From contig DKMD01000025.1 of assembly GCA_002470465.1 (NCBI GenBank), positions 62,001-126,000 of the forward strand: a stretch of 64,000 bases of DNA, in the 5' to 3' direction. Every line of letters begins with the position of its first letter. The stretch's first letter is position 1. The notes under the pieces were generated by a model that saw only the letters and a list, made by a program, of their open reading frames with translations, was not told the origin of the DNA and searched no databases. Both the position numbers and the translations under genes were made by a program. Source of the stretch: Pluralibacter sp. UBA7423 (GTDB lineage Bacteria; Pseudomonadota; Gammaproteobacteria; Enterobacterales; Enterobacteriaceae). Shown here piece after piece: positions 18,658 through 27,374 of the stretch.

Positions 18658-19449
18658 ATGGCAGTTGCAGATTTGGATAAACAGCCAGATTCTGTCTCTT
18701 CTGTATTGAAGGTTTTTGGCATTCTGCAGGCGCTTGGTGAAGAGCGTGAGATAGGGATTACTGAGTTATCGCAGCGCGTGATGATGTCGAAAAGTACGGT
18801 TTATCGCTTTTTGCAGACCATGAAGTCTTTGGGTTACGTGGCGCAGGAAGGCGAGTCTGAAAAATACTCCCTGACGCTTAAGCTGTTTGAGCTGGGTGCT
18901 CGTTCACTGCAAAACGTCGACCTGATCCGCAGTGCGGATATTCAGATGCGTGAGCTCTCACGCCTGACTAAAGAGACGATCCATTTGGGCGCGCTGGATG
19001 AAGACAGCATTGTCTATATCCATAAGATCGACTCAATGTACAACCTGCGTATGTATTCGCGCATTGGTCGTCGTAACCCGCTTTACAGCACGGCTATCGG
19101 CAAAGTGCTGTTGGCCTGGCGTGACCGCGAAGAAGTGAAGCAAATTCTTGAACATGTTGAGTACAAGCGCAGCACTGAGCGCACCATTGCCAACACTGAA
19201 GAGCTGCTTCCGCTGCTGGATAAAGTTCGCGAGCAGGGATACGGTGAAGATAACGAAGAGCAGGAAGAAGGGCTGCGCTGCATTGGGGTGCCGGTCTTTG
19301 ACCGTTTTGGCGTGGTGATTGCCGGGTTGAGTATTTCATTCCCGACGCTGCGCTTCTCCGAAGAACGACTGCACGAATATGTCGGCATGCTGCACACGGC
19401 GGCGCGTAAAATTTCTGAACAAATGGGATATAACCACTACCCGTTCTGA
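18658..19449 (+). CDS. kdgR: KdgR, IclR-family repressor of pectin/hexuronate catabolism
   Basis: A 263-residue IclR-type regulator. The N-terminal winged helix (LSQRVMMSKSTVYRFLQTMK, residues 38-57) binds DNA, and the C-terminal GAF-like effector domain carries IHKIDSMYNLRMYS and the EEGLRCIGVPVFD block. In related bacteria KdgR responds to 2-keto-3-deoxygluconate and represses genes for its uptake and catabolism. It starts at an ATG after GTGAGGTG. It is monocistronic, with a terminator 18 bases after its stop. Confidence 0.95.
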   Translation: MAVADLDKQPDSVSSVLKVFGILQALGEEREIGITELSQRVMMSKSTVYRFLQTMKSLGYVAQEGESEKYSLTLKLFELGARSLQNVDLIRSADIQMRELSRLTKETIHLGALDEDSIVYIHKIDSMYNLRMYSRIGRRNPLYSTAIGKVLLAWRDREEVKQILEHVEYKRSTERTIANTEELLPLLDKVREQGYGEDNEEQEEGLRCIGVPVFDRFGVVIAGLSISFPTLRFSEERLHEYVGMLHTAARKISEQMGYNHYPF

Positions 19450-19465
19450 TTCGCAGGCAGAATGC

Positions 19466-19494
19466 AAAAACGCCGCAGTGAGCGGCGTTTTTTT
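19466..19494 (+). terminator. Terminator between kdgR and yobH
   Basis: AAAAACGCCGC-AGTGA-GCGGCGTTTTTTT is a strong stem flanked by A and T runs, so it can act for both convergent genes. Confidence 0.88.
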
Positions 19495-19511
19495 AGGGAT
19501 AGCGATGACGA

Positions 19512-19751
19512 TTAACCGTTATCTACCACAACTTTGCTCTTGCGCAGTAATGGGCAATCGGTCAGGCCGATGATACCGCTGTCGCTATGAACATACTGCG
19601 CAGTGCTGGTGCCGCGAGCCGTCAGGTATTTACATTGCAGACCCAGACCGCCCACATTTTCATTGCTGCCAATCAATATGCCGTAGCCAGTTAACAGTAA
19701 GCCGATCCAGAGTATTGCCAGTACAATAATTGTACGAAGAGTAAAGCGCAT
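19512..19751 (-). CDS. yobH: YobH, small exported/membrane protein
   Basis: A 79-residue protein matching E. coli YobH. It has an N-terminal membrane segment (TIIVLAILWIGLLLTGYGILIG) followed by conserved LGLQCKYLTARGTSTAQY and GLTDCPLLRKSKVVVDNG with two cysteines. Function is unknown. Two ATGs stand in tandem (19754 and 19751), and the second has better spacing to GAGG and gives the E. coli length. It is divergent from mgrB. Confidence 0.9.
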   Translation of the reverse strand: MRFTLRTIIVLAILWIGLLLTGYGILIGSNENVGGLGLQCKYLTARGTSTAQYVHSDSGIIGLTDCPLLRKSKVVVDNG

Positions 19752-19847
19752 CATTAGCCTCAGTATTAGTGCTGTTTATGGGCATTAGGTTAGTTTGTTC
19801 ACGCTCTGAAACAAGTCGATGATTCCGAAAATGAACTGACTCCTTTA

Positions 19848-19880
19848 CAGTTAGCCGCCGTTTAAGGTTAGCGTGCTAAT
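19848..19880 (+). promoter_or_regulatory. Probable PhoP box and -10 region of mgrB
   Basis: CAGTTA-GCCGC-CGTTTA (19848-19864) fits the PhoP direct repeat (T/G)GTTTA-N5-(T/G)GTTTA imperfectly. An extended -10 TGCTAAT follows at 19874-19880, ten bases after the box, which is close to the usual spacing. mgrB is a known PhoP target in E. coli, Klebsiella and Enterobacter relatives. Confidence 0.55.
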
Positions 19881-19911
19881 CTGTTCACAAACAGGTAAAG
19901 CGGAGCGTGGA

Positions 19912-20058
19912 GTGAAAAAATTAAGGTGGGCTGTTCTGATTGTTGTTGTTCTGGTTGTTTGTCTTTTGCTGTGGACTCAGACGATCAACGTGCTTTGCGA
20001 TCAGGATGTCCAGTTTTTCAGCGGTATCTGCACCATCAATAAATTCATTCCATGGTAA
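19912..20058 (+). CDS. mgrB: MgrB, feedback inhibitor of PhoQ
   Basis: A 48-residue single-pass protein from a GTG start, as in E. coli. After MKKLRW, the membrane helix [14 protein letters not shown] leads to the periplasmic tail with [12 protein letters not shown], whose two cysteines form the disulfide needed for function, and the conserved end NKFIPW. MgrB binds PhoQ in the inner membrane and lowers PhoP signalling. Its loss causes colistin resistance in Klebsiella. The gene here looks intact, one residue longer than the E. coli form. Confidence 0.95.
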   Translation: MKKLRWAVLIVVVLVVCLLLWTQTINVLCDQDVQFFSGICTINKFIPW

Positions 20059-20130
20059 GCTTTTTTCTTACAGGACATTTCCTTCCTCAGGCCGAGTGAT
20101 AGAATGATGGCTCCAATTTGAGGTGGTGAA

Positions 20131-20424
20131 ATGGTTGATCTAATGAATGCCGGAATGTTGAATCTGGCCTCCCTGGCGGTCTCTCTGCTGGTGCTGGTTG
20201 TTGGCCTGGTGCTATGGTTTTTTGTTAACCGGGCGAGCTCGCGAACGAACGAGCAGATTGAACTTCTGGAAGCTCTGCTGGATCAGCAGAAACGTCAAAA
20301 CGCCTTACTGCGTCGTCTTTGTGAAGCAAATGAACCGGATAAAGAAGAGCCGGTGAAAGCGGTGGAACAGGATAAGGCGCAGGACGAGGATGATGATTTT
20401 ATCCGTCTGGTGGCGGAGCGCTGA
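20131..20424 (+). CDS. yebO: YebO, membrane-anchored coiled-coil protein
   Basis: A 97-residue protein close to E. coli YebO. One N-terminal membrane helix (LAVSLLVLVVGLVLWFFVN) is followed by RASSRTNEQIELLEALLDQQ, a predicted coiled coil, and an acidic tail ending IRLVAER. Function is unknown. A hairpin (CCCGGCGGCAG...CTGCCGGG, 20433-20460) without a T-run follows the stop codon. Confidence 0.9.
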   Translation: MVDLMNAGMLNLASLAVSLLVLVVGLVLWFFVNRASSRTNEQIELLEALLDQQKRQNALLRRLCEANEPDKEEPVKAVEQDKAQDEDDDFIRLVAER

Positions 20425-21019
20425 TCGTCTTCCCGGCGGCAGCGCAGGTTACTGCCGGGATACTCATCTGCTATAACCGTTTATTATGAGCTAGCACAAA
20501 CTCATCTCACACTTTCCTTGCTATTTGCTCCCGAAAGTTGTCAAAAAAATTTAATTCTTTAAAGAATCATCTGACAATCTCTTCCGGTAAATCAGCGAAA
20601 CGTTTTTATTGCCTCATGATGAGGCAGCACCAGCAGATTTTCATTATTCTGGTGCAGCGTCATTTATATTTAATATTCACGACCAGACTGCCATTTATAA
20701 GCTATTGGTTCTTCAGATGAAGCATAGTTATGCACAAAAAGCCTGAGTTTAGAAAAATCTTGCGTTTAAGCGCCTGTAATCTGGCGGAAGCGAAGCCGTT
20801 GAGCTATCGTAAAAAAGTCGCAAAAGTAACCAGCCTGCGTGGTATTTACTCTGGGCATTAGCAGGCAGGCGGGGCCTGAACGTTCGCATAATTGTGCAGG
20901 CGATCGACACTCCGTTCGGCGATCTGTGCGACCGATCGAGACATGTTTAAAAATGGCTTGCCATTATTAACGTTGTATGTGATAACACGTTTTGGGTTAA
21001 ACGAGGTACAGTTCTGTCT
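20425..21019 (+). other. Long gap before yobF with tandem hairpins
   Basis: This 595-base stretch has no recognised gene. It holds two adjacent perfect stems: GCCTCATGATGAGGC at 20611-20625, and GCACCAG (20627-20633) pairing with CTGGTGC (20649-20655). A 43-codon ORF lies at 20730-20861 (separate entry). The right-hand part is probably the long yobF-cspC leader. E. coli also has a long untranslated region here. Confidence 0.5.
20730..20861 (+). CDS. Candidate 43-residue basic protein, unconfirmed
   Basis: An ATG at 20730 opens 43 codons to a TAG at 20859-20861. The peptide (MHKKPEFRKILRLSACNLAE..., with LSYRKKVAKVTSLRGIY) is strongly basic and has a protein-like residue mix with few rare codons. 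There is no good ribosome site, only a weak GATGAAG upstream, and I do not recognise it. It may be a small protein, or simply part of the cspC leader that happens to be open. Confidence 0.25.
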   Translation: MHKKPEFRKILRLSACNLAEAKPLSYRKKVAKVTSLRGIYSGH

Positions 21020-21136
21020 ATGTGTGGCATTTTCAGTAAAGAAGTCCTGAGTAAACACGTTGTCGTTGAATACCGCTTCTCTGCCGAACCTTATATTAGT
21101 GCCTCATGCAGTAATGTCTCAGTTTTATCTCTGTAA
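21020..21136 (+). CDS. yobF: YobF, small stress protein, shortened C-terminus
   Basis: A 38-residue protein identical in most positions to E. coli YobF ([30 protein letters not shown]). E. coli YobF has 47 residues and ends with a basic LRAKKT-type tail. Here a TAA comes right after SVLSL, and the tail codons (RAKKT) are still legible downstream but in the +1 frame. YobF accumulates under heat and other stress in E. coli, and its role is unknown. It is cotranscribed with cspC, which starts 40 bases later. Confidence 0.85.
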   Translation: MCGIFSKEVLSKHVVVEYRFSAEPYISASCSNVSVLSL

Positions 21137-21176
21137 GTGCCCACGGGCGAAGAAAACACTCTAAGGAATTTTGCAA

Positions 21177-21386
21177 ATGGCAAAGATTAAAGGTCAAGTT
21201 AAGTGGTTCAACGAGTCTAAAGGTTTTGGTTTCATTACTCCTGCTGACGGCAGCAAAGATGTGTTCGTACACTTCTCTGCAATCCAGGGTAATGGCTTCA
21301 AAACTCTGGCTGAAGGCCAGAACGTTGAGTTCGAAATTCAGGATGGCCAGAAAGGCCCTGCAGCGGTTAACGTTACTGCTATCTGA
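21177..21386 (+). CDS. cspC: Cold-shock-family RNA chaperone CspC
   Basis: A 69-residue single cold-shock domain with RNP1 (KGFGFI) and RNP2 (VFVHF), essentially identical to E. coli CspC. CspC is constitutive rather than cold-induced. It binds single-stranded RNA, acts as a transcription antiterminator and stabilises rpoS and uspB messages. The ATG at 21177 follows AAGGA, and an in-frame TTG six bases earlier is not the start. Confidence 0.97.
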
Positions 21387-21421
21387 TTACGAATCCACTG
21401 ATCTCATTTGACATCAGCCAT

Positions 21422-21448
21422 AAAGCCTCGCATCTGCGGGGCTTTTTA
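21422..21448 (+). terminator. Terminator after cspC
   Basis: AAAGCCTCGC-ATCT-GCGGGGCTTTTT, 36 bases after the cspC stop. Confidence 0.85.
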
Positions 21449-21588
21449 CGTTTATAACAAAATGTTTCCGTATCCCTTCCTGGTCGCACCTGGTTGCAAA
21501 ACCACATCATTATTAGCATTGTTTCGCGGTTATCCCGGTCTCTTTTCGCGTTAAATCATCAGGTTGTAATTCAAAATCTGGAGCCGGA

Positions 21589-23322
21589 GTGCAAAACCAT
21601 CGCCGTCATTTCACCCCCGTCCGTTTTGGACTGGTGTGCTTAGGTATTTGTTGTTGTCTGGGGCTGCTGTTGGCCCGTGTGGGCTGGCTGCAAATTATCT
21701 CCCCCGATAACCTGGTGAAGCAGGAGGATATGCGTTCACTTCGTGAGGAGCCGATTGAAGTACCGCGCGGAATGATTACCGATCGGGAAGGGCGACCTTT
21801 AGCCGTCAGCGTACCCGTCAGCGCGATATGGGTAGATCCCCAAACGCTTCTGTCAAAAGGTGGCGTCGGCTACGACGACCGCTGGCAGGCTCTTGCCACC
21901 GCGCTGCACACCTCGCTTGCCGATCTGACGACCCGCATTTCGCAACACCCGCATTCCCGGTTCCTGTATCTCGCCCGCCAGGTCGATCCGCAGCAGGCGG
22001 ACTGGATCGATAAGCTGCATTTGCCGGGCATTAATCTGCGCGATGAATCCCGTCGCTTCTATCCCGCCGGACATGTGGCGGCAAACCTGATTGGCTTTAC
22101 CAACATCGACGATCAGGGCATAGAAGGGGTCGAGAAAAGCTTCAATACCCAGCTCCAGGGCAAGCCCGGGCTTCGGCTGGTGCGAAAAGATCGCCACGGA
22201 AGCGTGATTGAGAATCTTACTGAGCAGGCCGCTGTCCCCGCGCATAATCTTCAGCTCAGTATCGATGAACGTCTGCAAACGGTCACGGAAGATGCGCTCG
22301 ATAATGCGGTGCGCTGGAATAAAGCGGAATCCGGCGCGTCGGTGCTGATTAAAATTGATACGGGCGAAATTCTCTCCATGGCGAGCTATCCCGACTTCAA
22401 CCCGAATAACCGGGAGAAAGCCACGCTGGACGATTTCCGCAATCGTGCCATCAGCGATACGTTCGAACCGGGCTCAACGGTGAAACCTCTGGTGATCATG
22501 ACGGCACTTCAGCAGGGCATCGTTCAGCCGGACAGCGTGGTCGATACGCATCCTTATACTCTCGATGGTCATCGCATTCGCGACGTCGGTTTCTACCCTG
22601 AACTGAGCCTGACGGGGATCCTGCAAAAATCGAGCGATACCGGCGTGTCGCATTTGTCGCTGGCCATGCCGATTCAGCGCCTGCTGGACACGTATCAGGG
22701 CTTTGGGTTTGGGCAACCAACGGGGTTAGGATTGACCGGCGAAAGCCAGGGGCTGTTGCCGCAGCGCCGGTACTGGGGGCAGCTTGACCGCGCTACGTTC
22801 TCTTTCGGCTATGGTTTAATGGTCACGCCACTCCAACTGGCACACGTATACGCGACGATTGGCGGCTTCGGCATTTCTCGCCCGCTGTCGATTACCCGTA
22901 TCGACCCGCCAGTGTTGGGGCATCGCGTGATGTCGGACGAAATCGTGCATGAAGTTGAACACATGATGGAAAGTGTTGCACTTCCGGGCGGCGGCGGTAC
23001 CAAGGCGGCGGTTCATGACTATCGCGTCGCCGTGAAAACCGGAACAGCGAAAAAAATTGGCCCTGATGGCAAATATATCGATAAATACATCGCCTATACG
23101 GCAGGTGTGGCACCGGCCAGTAACCCGAAATATGCGCTGGTCGTGGTGATTAACGATCCTGAAAACGGTAAGTATTACGGTGGGGCTGTATCTGCTCCGG
23201 TATTCAGCCAGATCATGGGGGATGTTCTGCGCCTGGAAAATGTTATGCCGGACGGCATTGCTCCGGGCTCTGACAACTTAATCGTCATGCACCATAACGA
23301 CTCGCTCGCTCCAGCGCTGTAA
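21589..23322 (+). CDS. PBP3-like penicillin-binding protein, second FtsI type (PBP3SAL-like)
   Basis: A 577-residue class B PBP. An N-terminal membrane anchor ([21 protein letters not shown]) is followed by a pedestal domain ([20 protein letters not shown]) and the transpeptidase domain with all three motifs: EPGSTVKP (active Ser in SxxK, residue about 298), SSD in [10 protein letters not shown], and KTGTAKK. It cross-links septal peptidoglycan. Salmonella carries such an extra PBP3 between cspC and rlmA, and there it supports division in acid. E. coli K-12 lacks it. The start is a GTG at 21589. The assignment as the PBP3SAL ortholog rests on this shared position. Confidence 0.88.
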   Translation: MQNHRRHFTPVRFGLVCLGICCCLGLLLARVGWLQIISPDNLVKQEDMRSLREEPIEVPRGMITDREGRPLAVSVPVSAIWVDPQTLLSKGGVGYDDRWQALATALHTSLADLTTRISQHPHSRFLYLARQVDPQQADWIDKLHLPGINLRDESRRFYPAGHVAANLIGFTNIDDQGIEGVEKSFNTQLQGKPGLRLVRKDRHGSVIENLTEQAAVPAHNLQLSIDERLQTVTEDALDNAVRWNKAESGASVLIKIDTGEILSMASYPDFNPNNREKATLDDFRNRAISDTFEPGSTVKPLVIMTALQQGIVQPDSVVDTHPYTLDGHRIRDVGFYPELSLTGILQKSSDTGVSHLSLAMPIQRLLDTYQGFGFGQPTGLGLTGESQGLLPQRRYWGQLDRATFSFGYGLMVTPLQLAHVYATIGGFGISRPLSITRIDPPVLGHRVMSDEIVHEVEHMMESVALPGGGGTKAAVHDYRVAVKTGTAKKIGPDGKYIDKYIAYTAGVAPASNPKYALVVVINDPENGKYYGGAVSAPVFSQIMGDVLRLENVMPDGIAPGSDNLIVMHHNDSLAPAL

Positions 23323-23384
23323 TTCATTCACCTGAAGGGCGAATAGCGTTACACTTTCGCCCTTTCAATCAGACCGGAGTCATC

Positions 23385-24179
23385 ATGTCCTGGAGTTGTC
23401 CTCTCTGTCACGCGCCCCTTGCTCGCCATAACAACAGCTATATTTGCCCTCAGCGTCATCAGTTTGATCTGGCGAAAGAAGGGTACATTAATCTGTTGCC
23501 TGTGCAGCATAAGCGGTCGCGCGATCCGGGTGACAGCGCAGAGATGATGCAGGCGCGCCGTGCGTTTCTCGACGCCGGTCATTATCTGCCGCTGCGGGAA
23601 GCCATCTGCGAAATACTCAGAGAGGCTGAGCCTGAATCGGTGCTGGATATTGGCTGCGGGGAAGGCTATTACACTCACGCTTTCGCGGCTATTGCCAAAC
23701 AAACGTGGGGGCTGGATGTGTCGAAGGTCGCCGTGCGCTATGGCGCGAAACGTTATCCGCAGGTCGATTTTTGCGTGGCCTCAAGCCAGCGCCTACCTTT
23801 CAGCGACGCCTGCATTGATGCCGTGGTGCGAATTTACGCCCCTTGCAACCCGCAGGAGCTTGAGCGCGTTGTCAAAACGGGCGGAGTGGTCATCACCGCA
23901 ACGCCTGGGCCGCGCCATCTGATGGAGCTGAAAGGACTGATTTATGATGAAATCCGCCTGCATGAGGAGAACAGCGAAACGTTGCCCGGGTTTGAAAAAG
24001 TCGCACAGCACCAGGTGGCGTATCCGATGCGATTAACGGGCAGCGAGGCGGTGGCACTATTGCAGATGACGCCTTTTGCATGGCGAGCAAAACCAGAAGT
24101 GTGGGAAAAGCTGGCAGGGCTTGAGGCGTTTGACTGCCAGACCGATTTTCTTATTCAGGTCTGGCAGAGAAAGGACTAA
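23385..24179 (+). CDS. rlmA: 23S rRNA m1G745 methyltransferase RlmA
   Basis: A 264-residue enzyme. The N-terminal zinc site (CPLC at residues 5-8, CPQRH near 21-25) binds RNA, the SAM motif reads [15 protein letters not shown] (near residue 85), and the end keeps [16 protein letters not shown]. It methylates N1 of G745 in helix 35 of 23S rRNA, and in E. coli its loss affects viomycin sensitivity. Its TAA overlaps the mntP stop on the other strand by two bases. Confidence 0.96.
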   Translation: MSWSCPLCHAPLARHNNSYICPQRHQFDLAKEGYINLLPVQHKRSRDPGDSAEMMQARRAFLDAGHYLPLREAICEILREAEPESVLDIGCGEGYYTHAFAAIAKQTWGLDVSKVAVRYGAKRYPQVDFCVASSQRLPFSDACIDAVVRIYAPCNPQELERVVKTGGVVITATPGPRHLMELKGLIYDEIRLHEENSETLPGFEKVAQHQVAYPMRLTGSEAVALLQMTPFAWRAKPEVWEKLAGLEAFDCQTDFLIQVWQRKD

Positions 24180-24742
24180 CCGTAGAAGTGGCTCCAGAGG
24201 ATCTGCACGCCAATCCCAATCAGTACCAGACCACCGAGAATTTCGGCGCGTTTACCCAGTAGCGGGCCGATAAAACGGCCGACCATCATGCCGATGGTCG
24301 TCATGATAAGCGTCGCACAGCCAATCATCAGCGCGGTGAAGATAATATTGACCTGCAGGAAGGCAAGGCCGACGCCCACGGCCATTGCATCCAGGCTGGT
24401 GGCGATGGCCGTGGTCACCAGTAGCCAGAAACCGTGACGGCTTGGGGCTTTTTCTTCTTCATCTTCGTTACCGCGCCAGCCCTCAATCAGCATTCGCCCG
24501 CCGAGGAAGACCAGTAACACGAAGGCAATCCAGTGGTTCCACTCCAGGATGAACTGGCTGGCCAGCATGCCAAGACCCCAGCCGACAAGCGGCGTGATGG
24601 CTTCTACTGCGCCGAAAATCAGGCCTGTACGCAGTGCTTCGGAGAATTTGGGTTTGTGCAGTGAAGCGCCTTTGCTTATCGAGACGGCGAACGCGTCCAT
24701 CGACATACCGAGGGCTAAGAGGATAGTGGCTGAGAGATTCAT
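24176..24742 (-). CDS. mntP: Manganese efflux pump MntP
   Basis: A 188-residue protein with six membrane helices in two similar halves. [10 protein letters not shown] and [11 protein letters not shown] are the paired acidic motifs that line the metal path. It exports Mn(II). The start [11 protein letters not shown] at 24742 equals the E. coli length, and the ORF continues upstream into the riboswitch, which is untranslated. Control is visible at three levels upstream: a Mn riboswitch, MntR-type boxes and a Fur-like box. Confidence 0.95.
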   Translation of the reverse strand: MNLSATILLALGMSMDAFAVSISKGASLHKPKFSEALRTGLIFGAVEAITPLVGWGLGMLASQFILEWNHWIAFVLLVFLGGRMLIEGWRGNEDEEEKAPSRHGFWLLVTTAIATSLDAMAVGVGLAFLQVNIIFTALMIGCATLIMTTIGMMVGRFIGPLLGKRAEILGGLVLIGIGVQILWSHFYG

Positions 24743-24827
24743 CGCTTGTCCTGACCGGGGAAATATCCATATGACATACCGCTGCCCCCAGTAAAAATAC
24801 GTCACATCCGACGTATAGCAGTGATAT

Positions 24828-24945
24828 GTCTATGGTCTCGCCTGCTCATCTTGTGATGAACCGTACGTGCCACGTTTTGCAACGAGTATGTTGACACGTA
24901 CATTTCCGGGAAAGGAAATCGGCTACTCCCCAACGACGGGCGCAA
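24828..24945 (-). promoter_or_regulatory. yybP-ykoY manganese riboswitch upstream of mntP
   Basis: On the minus strand the leader reads TTGGGGAGTAGCCG, then complementary CGTAC arms around CAACATACTCGTTGC, ending GCAGGCGAGACC, the pattern of the E. coli mntP yybP-ykoY element. Mn(II) binding opens the ribosome site of mntP. It lies about 85 bases before the mntP start codon. Confidence 0.88.
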
Positions 24946-25005
24946 CCTTAACATAATTTGAGAAAATAAAACAATAACAAAAAACGGTTATTAAAATTGT
25001 CAAGT

Positions 25006-25024
25006 GATAACGATTTTCATTTGA
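25006..25024 (+). promoter_or_regulatory. Fur-box-like site upstream of mntP
   Basis: GATAACGATTTTCATTTGA resembles the 19-bp Fur consensus with about six mismatches. E. coli mntP is reported to respond to Fur as well as MntR. The match is moderate and untested. Confidence 0.4.
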
Positions 25025-25076
25025 ATTTAACGGTGATGAAAACGTTAATTAATATGAGGTGGAAAAAGGAGGGGAT

Positions 25077-25090
25077 ATAGCCATGGCTAT
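25077..25090 (+). promoter_or_regulatory. MntR-type box 1
   Basis: ATAGC-CATG-GCTAT has the exact core (ATAGC-N4-GCTAT) of known enterobacterial MntR sites. It lies between yobD and mntP, upstream of the mntP promoter region, where a dimeric Mn(II)-MntR could activate mntP. Confidence 0.65.
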
Positions 25091-25119
25091 AATACGCGCT
25101 GCGCACAATAACGGCATAT

Positions 25120-25133
25120 ATAGCCATTGCTAT
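25120..25133 (+). promoter_or_regulatory. MntR-type box 2
   Basis: ATAGC-CATT-GCTAT is a second copy of the same core, 43 bases centre to centre from the first (about four helical turns), and ends 9 bases from the yobD stop codon. Confidence 0.65.
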
Positions 25134-25142
25134 AATTTTAAT

Positions 25143-25598
25143 TTACTGATTTGAAACAAGTTTGTAAATTCTGTCGAGGTCGTCGATATTCCTTACACGT
25201 ACCAGTAAACGACGCTGTTCTAATTGCATCACCAGAACACCGTCTTCAGATAAATTCATTGCTTTGACGCGTGGCCACGCAATCCATGCGCTGGAAAAGA
25301 AAAAGCCATCCTGTTTAAAAATGATTTTTGGCGTGCGGATCCAGAACAGATATAACCCCATTAACGCCAGCGCACATAATAACCATGTGGTTATTAATTG
25401 ACCGTGGGCATTAACGTTCTGATAAATAAGAATCGCCACCAGGCCGACAAAAATAATCCCGTCGACGCGGCCGCGGCGGAGCAGGGGGATTGCCAGCAGA
25501 ACGGGACCTTTCAGACGCGGCATGATGAATTGATCGTAAATGGCCCAGGCCAGCAGCGCCACGATAAACAGGACAAGCACCCAGTCCGTGATAGTCAT
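25143..25598 (-). CDS. yobD: YobD, UPF0266 membrane protein
   Basis: A 151-residue protein matching YobD. Three membrane segments ([52 protein letters not shown]) are followed by a cytosolic C-terminal domain ([31 protein letters not shown]). Function is unknown. The start MTITDW at 25598 matches E. coli, and a longer ORF extends into the manZ terminator. It follows manXYZ but is separated by that terminator. Confidence 0.9.
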   Translation of the reverse strand: MTITDWVLVLFIVALLAWAIYDQFIMPRLKGPVLLAIPLLRRGRVDGIIFVGLVAILIYQNVNAHGQLITTWLLCALALMGLYLFWIRTPKIIFKQDGFFFSSAWIAWPRVKAMNLSEDGVLVMQLEQRRLLVRVRNIDDLDRIYKLVSNQ

Positions 25599-25615
25599 TA
25601 CCCCTCCAGAAATGA

Positions 25616-25642
25616 AAACCGGGGCCAAAAAGGCCCCGGTTA
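25616..25642 (-). terminator. Terminator after manZ
   Basis: AACCGGGGCC-AAAA-AGGCCCCGGTT is a strong GC stem. On the minus strand it ends with a short T stretch, 12 bases after the manZ stop. Confidence 0.85.
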
Positions 25643-25654
25643 TGGACAGAAGAA

Positions 25655-26515
25655 TTACAGACCCAACAGGCCTACAGCATAGCCCGCGATACCGATGATG
25701 AAGAAGCCAACGATAATCCACAGCGGGTTCACTTTCTTACGCAGCAGCCACATGCAGGCGAAGGTCAGCAGCAGCGGCACCAGGCCCGGCATCAGCTGGT
25801 CAAGGATAGTCTGCACGGTGGTCACACGAGTTTGCCCATCCTGGCCGGTGATGGTCGACACCACCAGCGGAATGTTCACGTGCGTCCACTTGTTAACCAG
25901 GGCCCCCATGACAAACAGGCCGAGGATTGACGCCCCCTCAGTCAGCTTCTGCAGGAAGCCGCCGCCCATATCTTTAACGATGTCCACACCTTTACGGTAG
26001 CCGTAAGCCACCCCGTAGTAACGGGTTGCCAGACGGACAACGTTGAAGAGGATGAAGAACAGCAGAGGACCGAGCAGGCTACCGCTCATCGCGATACCCG
26101 CACCGAGCGCGGCGAAGACCGGACGCACGGTACCCCAGAAGATAGGGTCACCCACGCCAGCCAGCGGACCCATCAGACCGACTTTGATACCGTTTATGGC
26201 ACCATCGTCAATCTCTGCGCCGTTAGCACGCTGCTCTTCCATCGCGAGTGTTACGCCGAGAACCGGCGCGGCAACGTACGGATGGGTGTTAAAGAATTCC
26301 AGGTGACGCTTAATTGCCTGACGACGCGCTTCGTTGTTTTCCGGATACAGGCGTTTGATAGCCGGCACCATGGAGAAGCAGAAGCCCAGCGCCTGCATAC
26401 GTTCGAAGTTCCATGAGCCCTGGAAAAGGTTAGAACGAATGAACACGCCACGGATATCGCTCTGAGTCAGTTTTTTCTCAGGAGTCGTTTTTGTCATATC
26501 AACCATTTCGCTCAC
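25655..26515 (-). CDS. manZ: Mannose PTS EIID component ManZ
   Basis: A 286-residue EIID protein. The long cytosolic N-terminal part ([21 protein letters not shown]) precedes membrane segments and the conserved [14 protein letters not shown] block. With ManY it forms the membrane channel that takes up mannose, glucose, glucosamine and related sugars with phosphorylation. The complex is also the entry gate for lambda DNA and some class II bacteriocins. It lies three bases after manY. Confidence 0.96.
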   Translation of the reverse strand: MSEMVDMTKTTPEKKLTQSDIRGVFIRSNLFQGSWNFERMQALGFCFSMVPAIKRLYPENNEARRQAIKRHLEFFNTHPYVAAPVLGVTLAMEEQRANGAEIDDGAINGIKVGLMGPLAGVGDPIFWGTVRPVFAALGAGIAMSGSLLGPLLFFILFNVVRLATRYYGVAYGYRKGVDIVKDMGGGFLQKLTEGASILGLFVMGALVNKWTHVNIPLVVSTITGQDGQTRVTTVQTILDQLMPGLVPLLLTFACMWLLRKKVNPLWIIVGFFIIGIAGYAVGLLGL

Positions 26516-26518
26516 CTG

Positions 26519-27316
26519 TTAGTCCAGTTGGTTATCGAGATCGTTGTTAGCAGCCTGTACCGGGCCACCTGCAACACGATTGTATTTCGGGCTCAGCTGG
26601 ATATACAGAATTGCCATAACTGCACCAATCACACCCAGAGCAACCAGGTTGAAGTTGGTGAATGCCGCGGTAACGAAGCCGAGGTAGAAGAACGGCATCA
26701 GGTAGCCGGCACGCATCATATTGATAACCATTGCGTAACCAACAACCACGATCATGCCGCCTGCGATGTTCAGACCGCCGGTCACGACTTCAGGGATCGC
26801 ATTCAGCATGCTCTGAACTTCGCTGGTACCGACAGAGATAGCGACGATAACTGCAGGGATTGCAATACGCATCGCCTGCAGGAACAGGGATGATACGTGG
26901 ATCCAGGAAAGGGCCGTGAGGTTGCCGTTATCTGCTGCTTTATCCGCCGCGTGCTGGAAGGCAACGGTGATAGTACGCACGATAATGGTCAGAACCTGGC
27001 CTGCTGCGGCCAGTGGGATAGCCAGCGCGATACCGGCACCGATGCTTTGGTGACCCGCGATAACCAGAACGGTAGAGATGATGGACGCCAGTGCTGCATC
27101 CGGCGCAACGGCTGCACCGATGTTCATCCAGCCCAGGGCGATCATTTCCAGGGTACCACCGATGATAATACCGGTTTTCATGTCACCTAGGACTGCACCA
27201 ATCAGGGTACAGGCCACCAGCGGACGGTGGAACTGAAATTCATCGAGTACGGATTCCATACCTGCGATACACGCGACGACGAACACCAGCACAATCTGAA
27301 GAGTGGTAATCTCCAT
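26519..27316 (-). CDS. manY: Mannose PTS EIIC component ManY
   Basis: A 265-residue membrane protein with the EIIC signature near residues 30-75 (PLVACTLIGAVLGDMKTGIIIGGTLE, then LGWMNIGAAVAPDAALAS), which forms the sugar-binding transport path. In E. coli the manX and manY messages are targets of the SgrS small RNA during sugar-phosphate stress. Order and spacing (58 bases after manX) match E. coli. Confidence 0.96.
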   Translation of the reverse strand: MEITTLQIVLVFVVACIAGMESVLDEFQFHRPLVACTLIGAVLGDMKTGIIIGGTLEMIALGWMNIGAAVAPDAALASIISTVLVIAGHQSIGAGIALAIPLAAAGQVLTIIVRTITVAFQHAADKAADNGNLTALSWIHVSSLFLQAMRIAIPAVIVAISVGTSEVQSMLNAIPEVVTGGLNIAGGMIVVVGYAMVINMMRAGYLMPFFYLGFVTAAFTNFNLVALGVIGAVMAILYIQLSPKYNRVAGGPVQAANNDLDNQLD

Positions 27317-27374
27317 TGTACTTCTCCTATAACGTAAGCCTTAAGTGAGAAAATTCAGCGAGCGACAGGGCAGG

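Noticed and set aside
20538..20720. 60-codon plus-strand ORF with aromatic C-terminus
   Set aside because: It runs straight through both hairpins, has no ribosome site, and its composition follows the AT-rich stretch.
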